This document shows, one piece after another, positions 8,607 to 16,450 of a stretch of DNA of 64,000 bases. The DNA is taken from positions 1 through 64,000 of the forward strand of contig JBIIEL010000002.1 in the NCBI GenBank assembly GCA_044237845.1, read 5' to 3'. Numbering within the stretch: the stretch's first letter is position 1; each line of letters opens with the position of its first letter. Origin of the DNA: QFOX01 sp044237845. Its GTDB lineage: Bacteria > Pseudomonadota > Alphaproteobacteria > Rickettsiales > UBA3002. Made by a program: the position numbers and the translations under genes. The notes under the pieces are model-generated. The model saw nothing but the letters and a program-made list of their open reading frames with translations, was not told the origin of the DNA and did not search any database.

Positions 8607-9491
8607 CTAAAAATGGCTCTCGGCGAGTTTCTGCGTGATGAAGTTGCGGAAAACCGCGAGGCGCTTGGAGTTGCGTAGCTCGACCGGGTAGGTATACCAG
8701 GCTTGGGTGACGGGGCCGGCCAGCTCCGGCAGCACGCGGGTGAGGCGACGGCTTTTCACCACCAGATATTCCGGCAGCACGGCGATGCCCATGCCCTGCT
8801 TCACCGCGGTGCGCAGCGCCAGCAGCGAGTTCGCGCGAAAATAGGGCGTGAATCCCGCCCCGCCGCCCTCGAACAACCAGTTCAGCTCCGGCGAGGGGAA
8901 ATCGTTGAGCGACGTATCGTAGGCGAGCAGGCGATGCTGCGCGAGGTCGGCCACTTTGGCGGGCGTGCCGTGCGCGTGCAAATAATCGACACTGGCATAA
9001 AGCCCGTTGCGCATGGTGAAGAGCGGCACCTGCACCAGATCGGGATGCTCGGTGCGGTAAAAACGAATCGCCGCATCCGCCTCGCGCCGGGTGAGGTTCA
9101 GCTCGGTATCGCCCGCGAGCAGGGTGAGCTCGATCTCGGGGTAGAGGTCGCAGAATTCCTTGAGCTGCGCCGCAAGCCACATGCTGCCGAACGTCGCCGA
9201 TACGGTGAGTTTGAACGGCCCGCGTGGCCGCGCGCTTGATTCAGCGAGGGAGATCTGCGTCGCCTCGAACCGCGCCACCATCTCCGACACGGTTTTGAGC
9301 AGGATCTCGCCCTGCTCGGTGAGCACCAGCCCGCGCGCATGGCGGTGAAAAAGCGGCACGCCGAGCCCCTCTTCGAGTCCGGAAATCTGGCGGCTGACGG
9401 CAGACTGGCTTAAATGCAGCACCTCGCCCGCCCGCGTGAGGCTTTTGGCCAGCGCTACCTGATGAAACGTGCGGAGTTTATCCCAATCCAT
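8607..9491 (-). CDS. LysR-family transcriptional regulator
   Basis: 294 residues. The N-terminal winged HTH reads LTRAGEVLHLSQSAVSRQIS, followed by the linker helix and a LysR substrate-binding domain to the C-terminus. The target is unknown; the neighbours are an island end on one side and unknown genes on the other, so context does not help. The stop codon lies 3 nt from the tRNA-Ser fragment, marking the first chromosomal gene outside the island. Three heptad repeats lie 5 nt upstream of the start codon and no clear Shine-Dalgarno is visible. Confidence 0.85.
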   Translation of the reverse strand: MDWDKLRTFHQVALAKSLTRAGEVLHLSQSAVSRQISGLEEGLGVPLFHRHARGLVLTEQGEILLKTVSEMVARFEATQISLAESSARPRGPFKLTVSATFGSMWLAAQLKEFCDLYPEIELTLLAGDTELNLTRREADAAIRFYRTEHPDLVQVPLFTMRNGLYASVDYLHAHGTPAKVADLAQHRLLAYDTSLNDFPSPELNWLFEGGGAGFTPYFRANSLLALRTAVKQGMGIAVLPEYLVVKSRRLTRVLPELAGPVTQAWYTYPVELRNSKRLAVFRNFITQKLAESHF

Positions 9492-9496
9492 GCTGC

Positions 9497-9517
9497 GTTG
9501 ACCGTTATCCGTTGACC
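9497..9517. repeat. heptanucleotide repeats before the LysR gene
   Basis: Three seven-base units, GTTGACC GTTATCC GTTGACC, sit directly upstream of the LysR start codon. Similar degenerate heptads occur before midA, hldD, purT, mreB and the ABC gene. Confidence 0.6.
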
Positions 9518-9662
9518 GTAGGGGTGAGGTTTGTATCGCGTGGTGTTATGTGTTTTTAGCAATTCACTGCCATTTTATTGCTATTAAATTAGCCGAGCCA
9601 TGCAATAAACGCAAGATGAAAATGGACGGCCTATACGCGTATTTCGTCCATGCCGCCTCGGC

Positions 9663-9710
9663 AATCTTCATAAAACTGTCACACAAAAGATAGACATTTC
9701 ATGATAAATC
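9663..9710 (+). promoter_or_regulatory. Pho-box-like promoter (site 1)
   Basis: The box core TCTTCATAAAACTGTCACA is followed after exactly 21 nt by TAAATC as -10. A second half-conserved box (TTTCATGATAAATCTGTCA) overlaps the -10 region, so this promoter may be bound at two tandem sites. It drives the unknown gene starting at 9752. Confidence 0.6.
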
Positions 9711-9751
9711 TGTCAGGGTAAATTAATAATTAGTTAAAAAGGTAAGCAATT

Positions 9752-10054
9752 ATGGTCGAGATGTTACTCGGAGAAGTGACCGTTGAAATTCCCGCTTCCG
9801 GCACCGGCGAGAACGTGAAACTGAACCGCATGGTCGAGCTGTATAAAGGCTATATCAAGCTGCAGCAGCTCGCGGAATCTACCGCGCGCATTGTGCCGCG
9901 CCTGAAGAGCGAACTTGACGACTGCATGGCCGATATCTGGCGCGACGAGCAGAAACAGCGCCCGAAAGGCACCTGCGTGGAAGATATCCTCGCTATTTGC
10001 GAAGACCCGGCGCTGGTGAAGCTGGTGCGCGACAAGATTGCCGATCAGAGCTAG
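9752..10054 (+). CDS. conserved-looking hypothetical protein
   Basis: 100 residues, not recognised. It is mostly charged and helical, with no signal peptide or membrane span; a central stretch (VELYKGYIKLQQLAESTARI) could be a short coiled coil. A Pho-box-like promoter lies 42-89 bp upstream and AAGG 5-8 nt upstream can serve as ribosome site. It is likely co-transcribed with the next unknown gene 29 nt downstream. Confidence 0.55.
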   Translation: MVEMLLGEVTVEIPASGTGENVKLNRMVELYKGYIKLQQLAESTARIVPRLKSELDDCMADIWRDEQKQRPKGTCVEDILAICEDPALVKLVRDKIADQS

Positions 10055-10083
10055 CGTGTAACGAAGAAATACAAGGCCGGCAT

Positions 10084-10734
10084 ATGACACAATATTCCAG
10101 CGATCACCTTTTTTCTGCCCTTGAATCTTATAAAGAAGCCTCTAAAGACTCAGCGTGCGACGAGCAGTCGGTGGCAGAGCTTCGCCAAGCAGCAGCGGAC
10201 CAGCTTCTGTATGCAGCTTTTTTGGAAGGATTGAGCCATCAGGATGGACGCACATGGCTTCCTCGCCGGCTCGCTTTTTTGGGGCTGGACAAGGACGAAA
10301 ATCTTTATGGCTGTTACGAAAACCTGCGCATCGCCGCCAATTTTCTGCCTACGCGTGCGGCGGAGCCTCCGTTAGAACCGTTAGCAGCAGTCGATGCGGC
10401 ACAAAAATCCTACTTCACGGCAACAAGCAATAATAGGGACGAGCTTTCGCTTCTTATTTATCGGGCGGATTTAGCAGAAAAAATGGCGGCAGCGGCGCTT
10501 TCTTATGAAAATGGCCTTGATCTGGTGCAGGCAACCTTAGAAAGTGGATGGCTTGGAAAAGATGAGCAATTCATGGAACTATATCAGGTGATGCTCAAAA
10601 AAATGGGATACGAAGAAGCACAGATTAATACGCCAGTGCCCGTAGTGAGTGCCAACAAGTTAACGCTACGCGAAAAGCTTGCTCAAGCGACGCCGATTCA
10701 AAACGACTATAACCGGTTCGGGTTAGGCAAATAA
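10084..10734 (+). CDS. hypothetical protein
   Basis: 216 residues, not recognised. Ala/Leu-rich and probably helical, without membrane spans or signal peptide. The start ATG lies within CATATG with AAGG about 7 nt upstream. It probably forms an operon with the preceding 100-residue gene under the tandem Pho-like box, so it belongs to the putative regulon. It converges on trxB with 3 nt between stop codons. Confidence 0.55.
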   Translation: MTQYSSDHLFSALESYKEASKDSACDEQSVAELRQAAADQLLYAAFLEGLSHQDGRTWLPRRLAFLGLDKDENLYGCYENLRIAANFLPTRAAEPPLEPLAAVDAAQKSYFTATSNNRDELSLLIYRADLAEKMAAAALSYENGLDLVQATLESGWLGKDEQFMELYQVMLKKMGYEEAQINTPVPVVSANKLTLREKLAQATPIQNDYNRFGLGK

Positions 10735-10737
10735 CCC

Positions 10738-11682
10738 CTACGCTCCGTGATGCTCCAAAAATTTCTGCGCTTCGAGCGCGGCCATGCAGCCCGTGCCTGC
10801 CGCAGTAATGGCCTGACGGTAGATTTTATCCTGCACATCCCCGGCCGCGAATACACCCGCCACGTTGGTTTGCGTGGTGCCCGGTTTCACCAGCAGGTAT
10901 TTGCCCTCATCCATCGCCAGCTGGCCTTCGAACAGCCAGGTGTTGGGGCTGTGACCAATGGCCACAAACGCGCCATGCACGGGGACGACCGACACCTCGC
11001 CGGTTTTGCTGTTTTTAATGCGCACGCCGGTGAGGTTCGGCGGGTTGTCGTCGCCCACGAATTCCTCGACCACGGAATCCCAGATCACGTTGATGTTGGG
11101 GGTCTTAAATAAGCGTTCTTGTCCAATCTTCTCCGCACGAAGTGCGTCGCGGCGGTGAATGAGGGTAACGGAGTTACAGATTTTACTTAAGAAAAGCGCT
11201 TCCTCCACCGCCGAATTGCCGCCGCCAAGCACCGCCACGTCTTTCTTACGGAAGAAAAATCCGTCGCAGGTCGCACAGGCAGACACGCCGAAATTCTGGA
11301 ACTTCTTCTCGCTCTCAAGCCCCAGCCATTTGGCCGAAGCGCCGGTAGCGATGACGAGCGTTTCGGCGATGTAGCTGTCGCCGGAATCACCCTTGGCGAC
11401 GAACGGGCGCTTGGATAAATCGACGCTCACGATGGTGTCCGAAATAATCTCGGTGCCGACATGTTTGGCCTGTGCCTCCATCTGCTCCATCAGCCAGGGG
11501 CCTTGGATAGCCTCGGCAAACCCGGGGTAATTCTCGACCTCGGTGGTGATGGTGAGCTGACCGCCCGGCTGCATGCCGCGCACAAGAATGGGTTTCAGCG
11601 CCGCGCGTGCGGCGTAGATGGCGGCGGTGCAGCCTGCTGCGCCGGAGCCGATGATGAGGACGGGGGTTTTATGTTCGGTCAT
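10738..11682 (-). CDS. trxB: thioredoxin-disulfide reductase
   Basis: 314 residues, the usual length. FAD-binding GSGAAGCTAAIYAARA at the N-terminus, the redox-active CATCDG, the NADPH loop GGGNSAVEEA and the C-terminal FAD motif GVFAAGDVQD are all present. It reduces thioredoxin with NADPH in the cytoplasm. AAGGA precedes the start by 7 nt. It lies downstream of ahpC on the same strand, so both may be read from the OxyR-controlled promoter and supply electrons for peroxide removal. Confidence 0.95.
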   Translation of the reverse strand: MTEHKTPVLIIGSGAAGCTAAIYAARAALKPILVRGMQPGGQLTITTEVENYPGFAEAIQGPWLMEQMEAQAKHVGTEIISDTIVSVDLSKRPFVAKGDSGDSYIAETLVIATGASAKWLGLESEKKFQNFGVSACATCDGFFFRKKDVAVLGGGNSAVEEALFLSKICNSVTLIHRRDALRAEKIGQERLFKTPNINVIWDSVVEEFVGDDNPPNLTGVRIKNSKTGEVSVVPVHGAFVAIGHSPNTWLFEGQLAMDEGKYLLVKPGTTQTNVAGVFAAGDVQDKIYRQAITAAGTGCMAALEAQKFLEHHGA

Positions 11683-11704
11683 GGGAAATCCTTGAGAGTA
11701 ACGC

Positions 11705-11785
11705 CCACATGAAGCGAGCCAGGCGAGCCAGCCATGAGCCCGCGAGAGTGGTGCAGGGGCCTGATTAGAAGGCCAAGCCCCTGCA
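11705..11785. repeat. palindromic element (family 3) and hairpin between ahpC and trxB
   Basis: 11705-11750 is a reverse copy of a repeat also seen near 12598, 20424 and 35073 (GGGCTCATGGCTGGCTCGC on the minus strand). Next to it, 11752-11785 forms a hairpin (TGCAGGGGC/GCCCCTGCA) just after the ahpC stop without a T-run; it may partly end transcription or protect the ahpC mRNA end. Confidence 0.5.
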
Positions 11786-11790
11786 TCAGA

Positions 11791-12393
11791 TTAAAGTGCC
11801 TTTGCTTTGTCCTTGAGGTAGGAAGCCACGCCGTCAGCAGTCGCTTTCATGCCTTTTTCGCCCTTCTTCCAGTTTGCCGGGCAGACTTCGCCATGCTCTT
11901 CGTGGAAGTTCAGCGCATCGACCATGCGGATCGCTTCATCGACATTGCGGCCGAGCGGCAGATCGTTCACGATCTGGTGACGCACGATGCCCTTTTTGTC
12001 GATCATGAAGGTACCGCGGAATGCCACCGCATCGCCGGTCAGCACATCGTAGCTGCGGGCGATGGACTTCGTCAGATCAGCCACCAGCGGGAAGCGGATG
12101 TTGCCGATACCGCCTTTTTCGACTGGCGTGTTTTTCCACGCGTAATGGCTGTATTGCGAATCGACCGACACGCCGATGATTTCCGCGCCACGCTTCTTGA
12201 ACTCATCGACGCGGTTGTCGAACGCGATGATTTCGCTGGGGCAGACGAAGGTGAAATCGAGCGGGTAGAAGAATACGATGCCGATTTTGCCTTTAATGTG
12301 GGATTTCAGGTTGAAATCCGCCTTGATGGAATTGTCCGCCATCACTGCCTGCGCAGTGAAATCCGGTGCTTCGCGGCCGACGAGTACGCTCAT
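11791..12393 (-). CDS. ahpC: peroxiredoxin, AhpC/typical 2-Cys type
   Basis: 200 residues from MSVLVGREAPDF; an upstream in-frame extension is rejected because GGAGA sits 6 nt before this ATG. Peroxidatic Cys51 lies in DFTFVCPSE and the resolving Cys171 in EVCPANW, as in typical 2-Cys peroxiredoxins, which reduce H2O2 and organic peroxides. The gene is divergent from oxyR with an OxyR-type site between them and is followed by trxB, which fits thioredoxin as reductant; no ahpF is nearby. Confidence 0.93.
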   Translation of the reverse strand: MSVLVGREAPDFTAQAVMADNSIKADFNLKSHIKGKIGIVFFYPLDFTFVCPSEIIAFDNRVDEFKKRGAEIIGVSVDSQYSHYAWKNTPVEKGGIGNIRFPLVADLTKSIARSYDVLTGDAVAFRGTFMIDKKGIVRHQIVNDLPLGRNVDEAIRMVDALNFHEEHGEVCPANWKKGEKGMKATADGVASYLKDKAKAL

Positions 12394-12564
12394 AAGAATC
12401 TCCGTAAATGGTGAGTAGTGAAACAGGTTATTGCGCCACACATATAGTCCGTTCATCCGCCGATGCAACTGCTTGCTTGCCGCGCGACGTGCCTTATGGA
12501 GGGCTTGCATTCATCTCTAGGCCTATGCACATCATCTGTATAATCTATTGTTTTGATGATAATG

Positions 12565-12579
12565 ATAGACTATATCTAT
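12565..12579. promoter_or_regulatory. OxyR binding site
   Basis: ATAG-N7-CTAT (ATAGACTATATCTAT) matches an OxyR half-operator exactly and lies in the ahpC-oxyR divergent gap. A further CTAT at 12545 is 20 bp away rather than the usual 10, so the second half-operator is imperfect. Confidence 0.6.
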
Positions 12580-12592
12580 GATTGCGCTGGGT

Positions 12593-12655
12593 TGGTCTGC
12601 TGATTAACCCGGCGCGCCGCTTCGCGCGCTCATGGCTGGCTCGCCCGGCTCGCAC
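12593..12655. repeat. palindromic element, family 3
   Basis: GGTCTGCTGA at its left end and GCGCGCTCATGGCTGGCTCG further on match the copy at 35073-35125; the same unit appears reversed at 11705. It forms the leader region of oxyR. Confidence 0.5.
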
Positions 12656-12670
12656 ATCAAAAGGAATGGC

Positions 12671-13552
12671 ATGAACCTGCGCGATTTACAGTATCTGGTA
12701 ACCCTGCGTGAGACGCGCCATTTCGGACGGGCGGCGCGGGCGGCGCATGTCAGCCAGCCCACCTTGTCGATGCAGATCAAGAAACTCGAAGATACCCTCG
12801 GCATTCAGCTGCTGGAGCGCACCAACAAACAGGTGATGCTGACCGCGATTGGCGAGGACATCACTCGCCGCGCCGAACGCGTGCTGGCCGAGGTGAGCGC
12901 GTTGAAAGAAGCCGCGCGCGCCGCGCGCGACCCAGCGGCGGGCACGCTGCGGCTGGGGCTGTTTCCCACGCTCGCGCCCTATCTGCTGCCGCGGATGATG
13001 CCCGCGCTCAAGCACGCATTCCCACGCCTCTCGCTGGTGCTGGTGGAGGAAAAAACCCCGGTGCTGATGGAGCAACTCGCTAGCGGCGGGCTTGATGCGG
13101 CGCTGCTCGCCATGCCTGTATCTGCCCGCGAATTGGACAGCCGCACGTTGTTCACCGAACCATTTCTGCTCGCCTGCGCGCGCGGACACCGGCTGGCCAC
13201 GCGCAAACGCATCGCGCTCACCGAACTCACCCGCGAAACGATATTGCTGCTGGAGGACGGCCACTGCCTGCGCGATCAGGCGCTCGACGTGTGCCAACGC
13301 ATCGGTGCGGGCGAAAGTGGCAGCTTCCGCGCTACCAGCCTCGAAACACTGCGCCATATGGTGGCAACCAGCGATGCGGTGACGCTGATGCCCAAGCTGG
13401 CGACGGAAGAAAAGAGTGGGCAATTATGCTATCTTCCCTTTACCGGTAATGCACCTTCGCGTATGATCGGTTTATACTGGCGTAATACGAGTGCAAAAAC
13501 AGCACTATTCGATGCCATCGCGAAAAATATCACGCTGAATTACAAGAAATAA
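12671..13552 (+). CDS. oxyR: hydrogen peroxide sensor and activator OxyR
   Basis: 293 residues. A LysR-type HTH (HFGRAARAAHVSQPTLSMQI) is followed by a regulatory domain with EDGHCLRDQALDVC. The two cysteines fall at residues 199 and 208, the same numbers as in E. coli OxyR, where they form the regulatory disulfide. RATSLETLRHMV is also typical of the family. The start is fixed by AAGGAA 4 nt upstream. Divergent ahpC with an OxyR site completes a classic peroxide response unit. Confidence 0.95.
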   Translation: MNLRDLQYLVTLRETRHFGRAARAAHVSQPTLSMQIKKLEDTLGIQLLERTNKQVMLTAIGEDITRRAERVLAEVSALKEAARAARDPAAGTLRLGLFPTLAPYLLPRMMPALKHAFPRLSLVLVEEKTPVLMEQLASGGLDAALLAMPVSARELDSRTLFTEPFLLACARGHRLATRKRIALTELTRETILLLEDGHCLRDQALDVCQRIGAGESGSFRATSLETLRHMVATSDAVTLMPKLATEEKSGQLCYLPFTGNAPSRMIGLYWRNTSAKTALFDAIAKNITLNYKK

Positions 13553-13597
13553 GACGAATTTATTTCATGCGCATAAAAAATGCGTAAAAGTAAACGC

Positions 13598-13861
13598 ATG
13601 AAGAATACGCATAAATCATCCGCACGAAATAGGCGCAAACCACTCAATGTTAGCGTATTGGAATCGCTGGTGGAGGAGGCCAAGGCATTCGACCTCAACC
13701 TCTCCCGCGTCGCGGAGGAGGCGATTGCTGCAGCCGTGCGTGCCGAGCAGGAGCGGCGCTATCTCGCGCAATCCGCCAAGGCGGTGGAAGCGCATAACCG
13801 CTGGGTGGCTGAGCGCGGTGTGCTGCTTACGCCCTATTGGATGACGCCGGAGGGGTCGTGA
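13598..13861 (+). CDS. ccdA: CcdA-type antitoxin
   Basis: 87 residues (an ATG at 13580 would add six). RKPLNVSVLESLVEEAKAFD begins the ribbon-helix-helix-like DNA-binding half, and the acidic C-terminus ending NRWVAERGVLLTPYW is the toxin-binding part of CcdA proteins. The stop overlaps the ccdB start (TGATG), typical for the pair. It should bind CcdB and autoregulate the operon. Chromosomal ccdAB modules are often horizontally moved; no element borders are seen here. Confidence 0.8.
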   Translation: MKNTHKSSARNRRKPLNVSVLESLVEEAKAFDLNLSRVAEEAIAAAVRAEQERRYLAQSAKAVEAHNRWVAERGVLLTPYWMTPEGS

Positions 13862-14160
13862 TGGCGCGGTTTGATGTGTACCCCGGCAGCGGCCGTGTGA
13901 ATTATTTTGTCGACCTGCAGGCCGAGCTGCACAGCGCCCTCAACACGCGCCTTGTGGCTCCCGTGCTCGCGGCGCGAAAGGTGACCCACCCGGCGCGCGG
14001 CCTGCATGTGAAGGTGATGGTCGAGGACGCGCCGCATTACGTGGTGCTGCCCATGGCCGCCGCCATGCCGCTTGCTGAACTGGGCACCGCGATCGGCTCC
14101 CTCGCGGGCGATGCAGCGGTGCTTGATGAAGCTGCGGATTTTCTGCTGCGCGGGTATTAA
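13861..14160 (+). CDS. ccdB: CcdB-type toxin, gyrase poison
   Basis: 99 residues, close to the 101 of F-plasmid CcdB. MARFDVYPG at the start, DLQAELHSALNTRLVAPVL and the late HVKVMVEDAPHYVVLPM follow the CcdB fold. The family traps DNA gyrase (GyrA) on DNA. Family features that contact gyrase sit at the C-terminus, here ending FLLRGY rather than the F-plasmid WGI, so gyrase as target is not assured. Start overlaps the ccdA stop. Confidence 0.8.
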   Translation: MARFDVYPGSGRVNYFVDLQAELHSALNTRLVAPVLAARKVTHPARGLHVKVMVEDAPHYVVLPMAAAMPLAELGTAIGSLAGDAAVLDEAADFLLRGY

Positions 14161-14220
14161 TTATAATAATCAGCCTATTAAGGATTTACGCGCAGTGTTT
14201 TTGACGCGACTTCTCGTTTT

Positions 14221-14268
14221 AATCTTCACAAAACTGTCACACACCGTGTGCATGGCGCGTGCTAGATT
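14221..14268 (+). promoter_or_regulatory. Pho-box-like promoter (site 2)
   Basis: TCTTCACAAAACTGTCACA, then exactly 21 nt, then TAGATT as -10. The start site near 14275 implies a leader of about 125 nt before the membrane protein gene at 14401. Confidence 0.65.
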
Positions 14269-14400
14269 AAATGCGGTCTTAGTGTTTTGTTTGTGTTCAC
14301 TTTTCGTGCGCAACAAAATGCTTCTCACGGGAGCGATTTCTTGTGGTGGTTATATTTTCTCGTCGACAAGACAAAACGAGAATAAAAACACGTTTTTCAT

Positions 14401-14733
14401 ATGAAAAGGAGAGGATTTTTCTATGTAGCATTTGGTGCTTTATGTTTTTTCATGATGGTATGGTCAGGCAACAAAATGCGTGACCATCGACTGCAATTCT
14501 TGGAAACAGCCCACAAAAACGGATGCCTTATTGCCAAAATGGCAAATGGAGATTCGGTAATGTGTGATGATGACGTTGTAATTCTTAACTGCCTTAAAGC
14601 AAAACAGGATTACCAGACGGCAACCCAAGAAATAACTTGTGGCAAAAACTGGAACATTGCGATGAGCATTTGTATGCTTGCTCTATTGCTGTCCTTTTTT
14701 GGCATTCTTGCCAACATAAAACGCCAGACATAG
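14401..14733 (+). CDS. small membrane protein, Pho-like regulon member
   Basis: 110 residues, not recognised. Two hydrophobic helices, FFYVAFGALCFFMMVW near the N-terminus and IAMSICMLALLLSFFGILA near the C-terminus, flank a roughly 60-residue loop with four cysteines (CLIA, MCDDD, LNCLK, ITCGK) that could form disulfides outside the membrane. No Shine-Dalgarno is visible. The gene is AT-rich compared with ccdB and carA. It has a Pho-like promoter upstream and an intrinsic terminator downstream, so it is a single-gene unit. Confidence 0.6.
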   Translation: MKRRGFFYVAFGALCFFMMVWSGNKMRDHRLQFLETAHKNGCLIAKMANGDSVMCDDDVVILNCLKAKQDYQTATQEITCGKNWNIAMSICMLALLLSFFGILANIKRQT

Positions 14734-14743
14734 AAAACAAATT

Positions 14744-14780
14744 GAAGCCGTTCGCACGCAAGTGTGGGCGGCTTTCTTTT
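14744..14780 (+). terminator. intrinsic terminator
   Basis: The AAGCCG...CGGCTT hairpin with an inner GCAC/GTGT stem is followed by TCTTTTT. It closes the single-gene unit of the membrane protein at 14401. Confidence 0.75.
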
Positions 14781-14881
14781 TGGAGACGTGGTTCGAACGA
14801 AACCGCCTCTGCATAAGGGCAGGGGCGCACTTGACAGAAGCCGCGCGGCTGCTTAGAAGTCGGGCGTTTGCCCTGATGGCT

Positions 14882-14943
14882 GCGTCATCCTCGCACGGGT
14901 TGCGAGGATCCATGGAGGCTCGTGACAGGCACGAGCATGACGC
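14882..14943. repeat. palindromic element, family 2
   Basis: GCGTCATCCTCGCACGGGTT runs on through GCGAGGATCC to GCATGACGC: an outer GCGTCAT/ATGACGC pair plus two inner stems. Related to the insert in proC (27817) and to half copies at 36563 and 60996. It lies in the carA leader. Confidence 0.55.
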
Positions 14944-14972
14944 GTGATCGGGGATGTGCTGAGGGAACCGTA

Positions 14973-16160
14973 ATGAAACCATCGCTGAAACCTGCCCCGA
15001 ATGCCGCACTGGTGCTGGCGGATGGGACGGTGTTTTTGGGCTATGGCATCGGCGCGGCGGGCACGACGGCGGGCGAGCTGTGCTTCAACACCGCGATGAC
15101 CGGCTATCAGGAAATCCTCACCGATCCGTCTTACTCCGGCCAGATCATTACCTTCACCGCACCGCATATCGGCAATGTGGGCTGTAACGACGACGACCAT
15201 GAATCGCCGCTGCCCGGTGCCGCGGGGCTGATCCTGCGCGAGGCAATTACCGCGCCGTCGAGCTTCCGCAGCACCAGCTCGCTCGATGCGTGGCTGGCGG
15301 CGCGTGGCATCACCGGCATTTCCGGCATCGATACGCGGGCGCTGACGCGCCATATCCGCCTGCATGGCGCGCAGAATTGTGCGATTATGGCTGCCAGTCG
15401 GCAGTCGCCCATGACCAGTGACATGCTGGTGGAGAAAGCGCGTGCGGCGCTGGAGGCGGCACCGGATATGAACGGTCTGGAACTCGCCGCCCATGCGACG
15501 ACCAAAGAAATCTATGAGTGGAAACAGCCGCGTTGGAGCCTTGCTGCGGAGAGCGCGAGTGCGCGTAGCGTTAGCGAGCCGTTTGCTGTCGTTGCCATCG
15601 ACTATGGCCTGAAGCATAACATCCTGCGTTCGTTGGTGAGTGCGGGCTGCCGCGTGACGGTGGTGCCGGCGACCGCGACGGCGGAAGAGATACTTGCACT
15701 CAACCCCGAAGGGGTTTTTCTGAGCAACGGCCCGGGTGACCCGGCGGCCACCGCCAATTACGCCGTGCCTACTATAAAAAAGTTAATCGCAACGAAGTTG
15801 CCGATCTTTGGTATTTGTCTCGGCCACCAGATGCTGGGGATTGCGCTTGGCTGCCGCACCGAGAAAATGAAACAGGGCCATCGCGGCGCCAACCATCCGG
15901 TGAAGGATCTCACTACCGGAAAGGTGGAAATCACCAGCCAGAACCACGGGTTCGCGATTGCGGATGCGGGGCTCTCGGCGGAGGTGGAAGTGACGCACCG
16001 CTCGCTGTTTGATGGCACGATTCAGGGCATCCGCCACAAAGCCCTGCCGATTTTCAGCGTGCAGGGGCACCCCGAAGCCAGCCCCGGCCCGCATGATTCG
16101 CAGTATCTGTTCACACGGTTCACCGACATGATGCAGCAACACACTAAGGAGGCCGCATGA
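14973..16160 (+). CDS. carA: carbamoyl-phosphate synthase small subunit
   Basis: 395 residues. The N-terminal CPSase domain is followed by a class I glutamine amidotransferase with nucleophile Cys282 in GICLGHQMLG and the His/Glu pair in GHPEASPGPHD. It releases ammonia from glutamine for carbamoyl phosphate synthesis (arginine and pyrimidines) in complex with CarB. The start is set by GAGGGA 7 nt upstream. Residues around SASARSVSE, just before the amidotransferase domain (VVAIDYG), look like a short insertion relative to the family. The stop overlaps the next small gene (ATGA). Confidence 0.95.
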   Translation: MKPSLKPAPNAALVLADGTVFLGYGIGAAGTTAGELCFNTAMTGYQEILTDPSYSGQIITFTAPHIGNVGCNDDDHESPLPGAAGLILREAITAPSSFRSTSSLDAWLAARGITGISGIDTRALTRHIRLHGAQNCAIMAASRQSPMTSDMLVEKARAALEAAPDMNGLELAAHATTKEIYEWKQPRWSLAAESASARSVSEPFAVVAIDYGLKHNILRSLVSAGCRVTVVPATATAEEILALNPEGVFLSNGPGDPAATANYAVPTIKKLIATKLPIFGICLGHQMLGIALGCRTEKMKQGHRGANHPVKDLTTGKVEITSQNHGFAIADAGLSAEVEVTHRSLFDGTIQGIRHKALPIFSVQGHPEASPGPHDSQYLFTRFTDMMQQHTKEAA

Positions 16161-16450
16161 AACACATTTCGCTGATGATTCTTCTCGCCACGCTGATCGC
16201 GACGCCGGCGCTGGCGCGCAAATATATGCCGGATTGTATTCCCTCGCCGAGCCAGGATGCGCCGCCATGCGATATTAAAAACGAGCCCGGCGCGCTGCCG
16301 AGCCTAATCAAAGACACGCCTGTTGCTGCGCCGGACGTGGAAGCGGTGAAGCAAGCGCCTGCACCTGTTGCGACACCTGCACCACCGCCCGTTCCGAAGC
16401 CTGTCCGCGCCCGCAAAGCCCGCGCGCACAAAAAACAGAAAGCGCACTAA
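16157..16450 (+). CDS. small secreted Pro/Ala-rich protein between carA and carB
   Basis: 97 residues. ISLMILLATLIATPALA is a good signal peptide with an ALA cleavage site. The mature part is Pro/Ala-rich (PVATPAPPPVPKPV) and ends in a basic stretch of Arg, Lys and His, which may bind nucleic acid or the cell wall. The start overlaps carA and the stop overlaps carB (TAATG), so it is translationally coupled to both. I do not recognise the family. Confidence 0.65.
   Translation: MKHISLMILLATLIATPALARKYMPDCIPSPSQDAPPCDIKNEPGALPSLIKDTPVAAPDVEAVKQAPAPVATPAPPPVPKPVRARKARAHKKQKAH

Noticed and set aside
12394..12510. Longer AhpC with 39 more residues
   Set aside because: The extra N-terminus is basic and unlike the family; a ribosome site fits the internal ATG at 12393.
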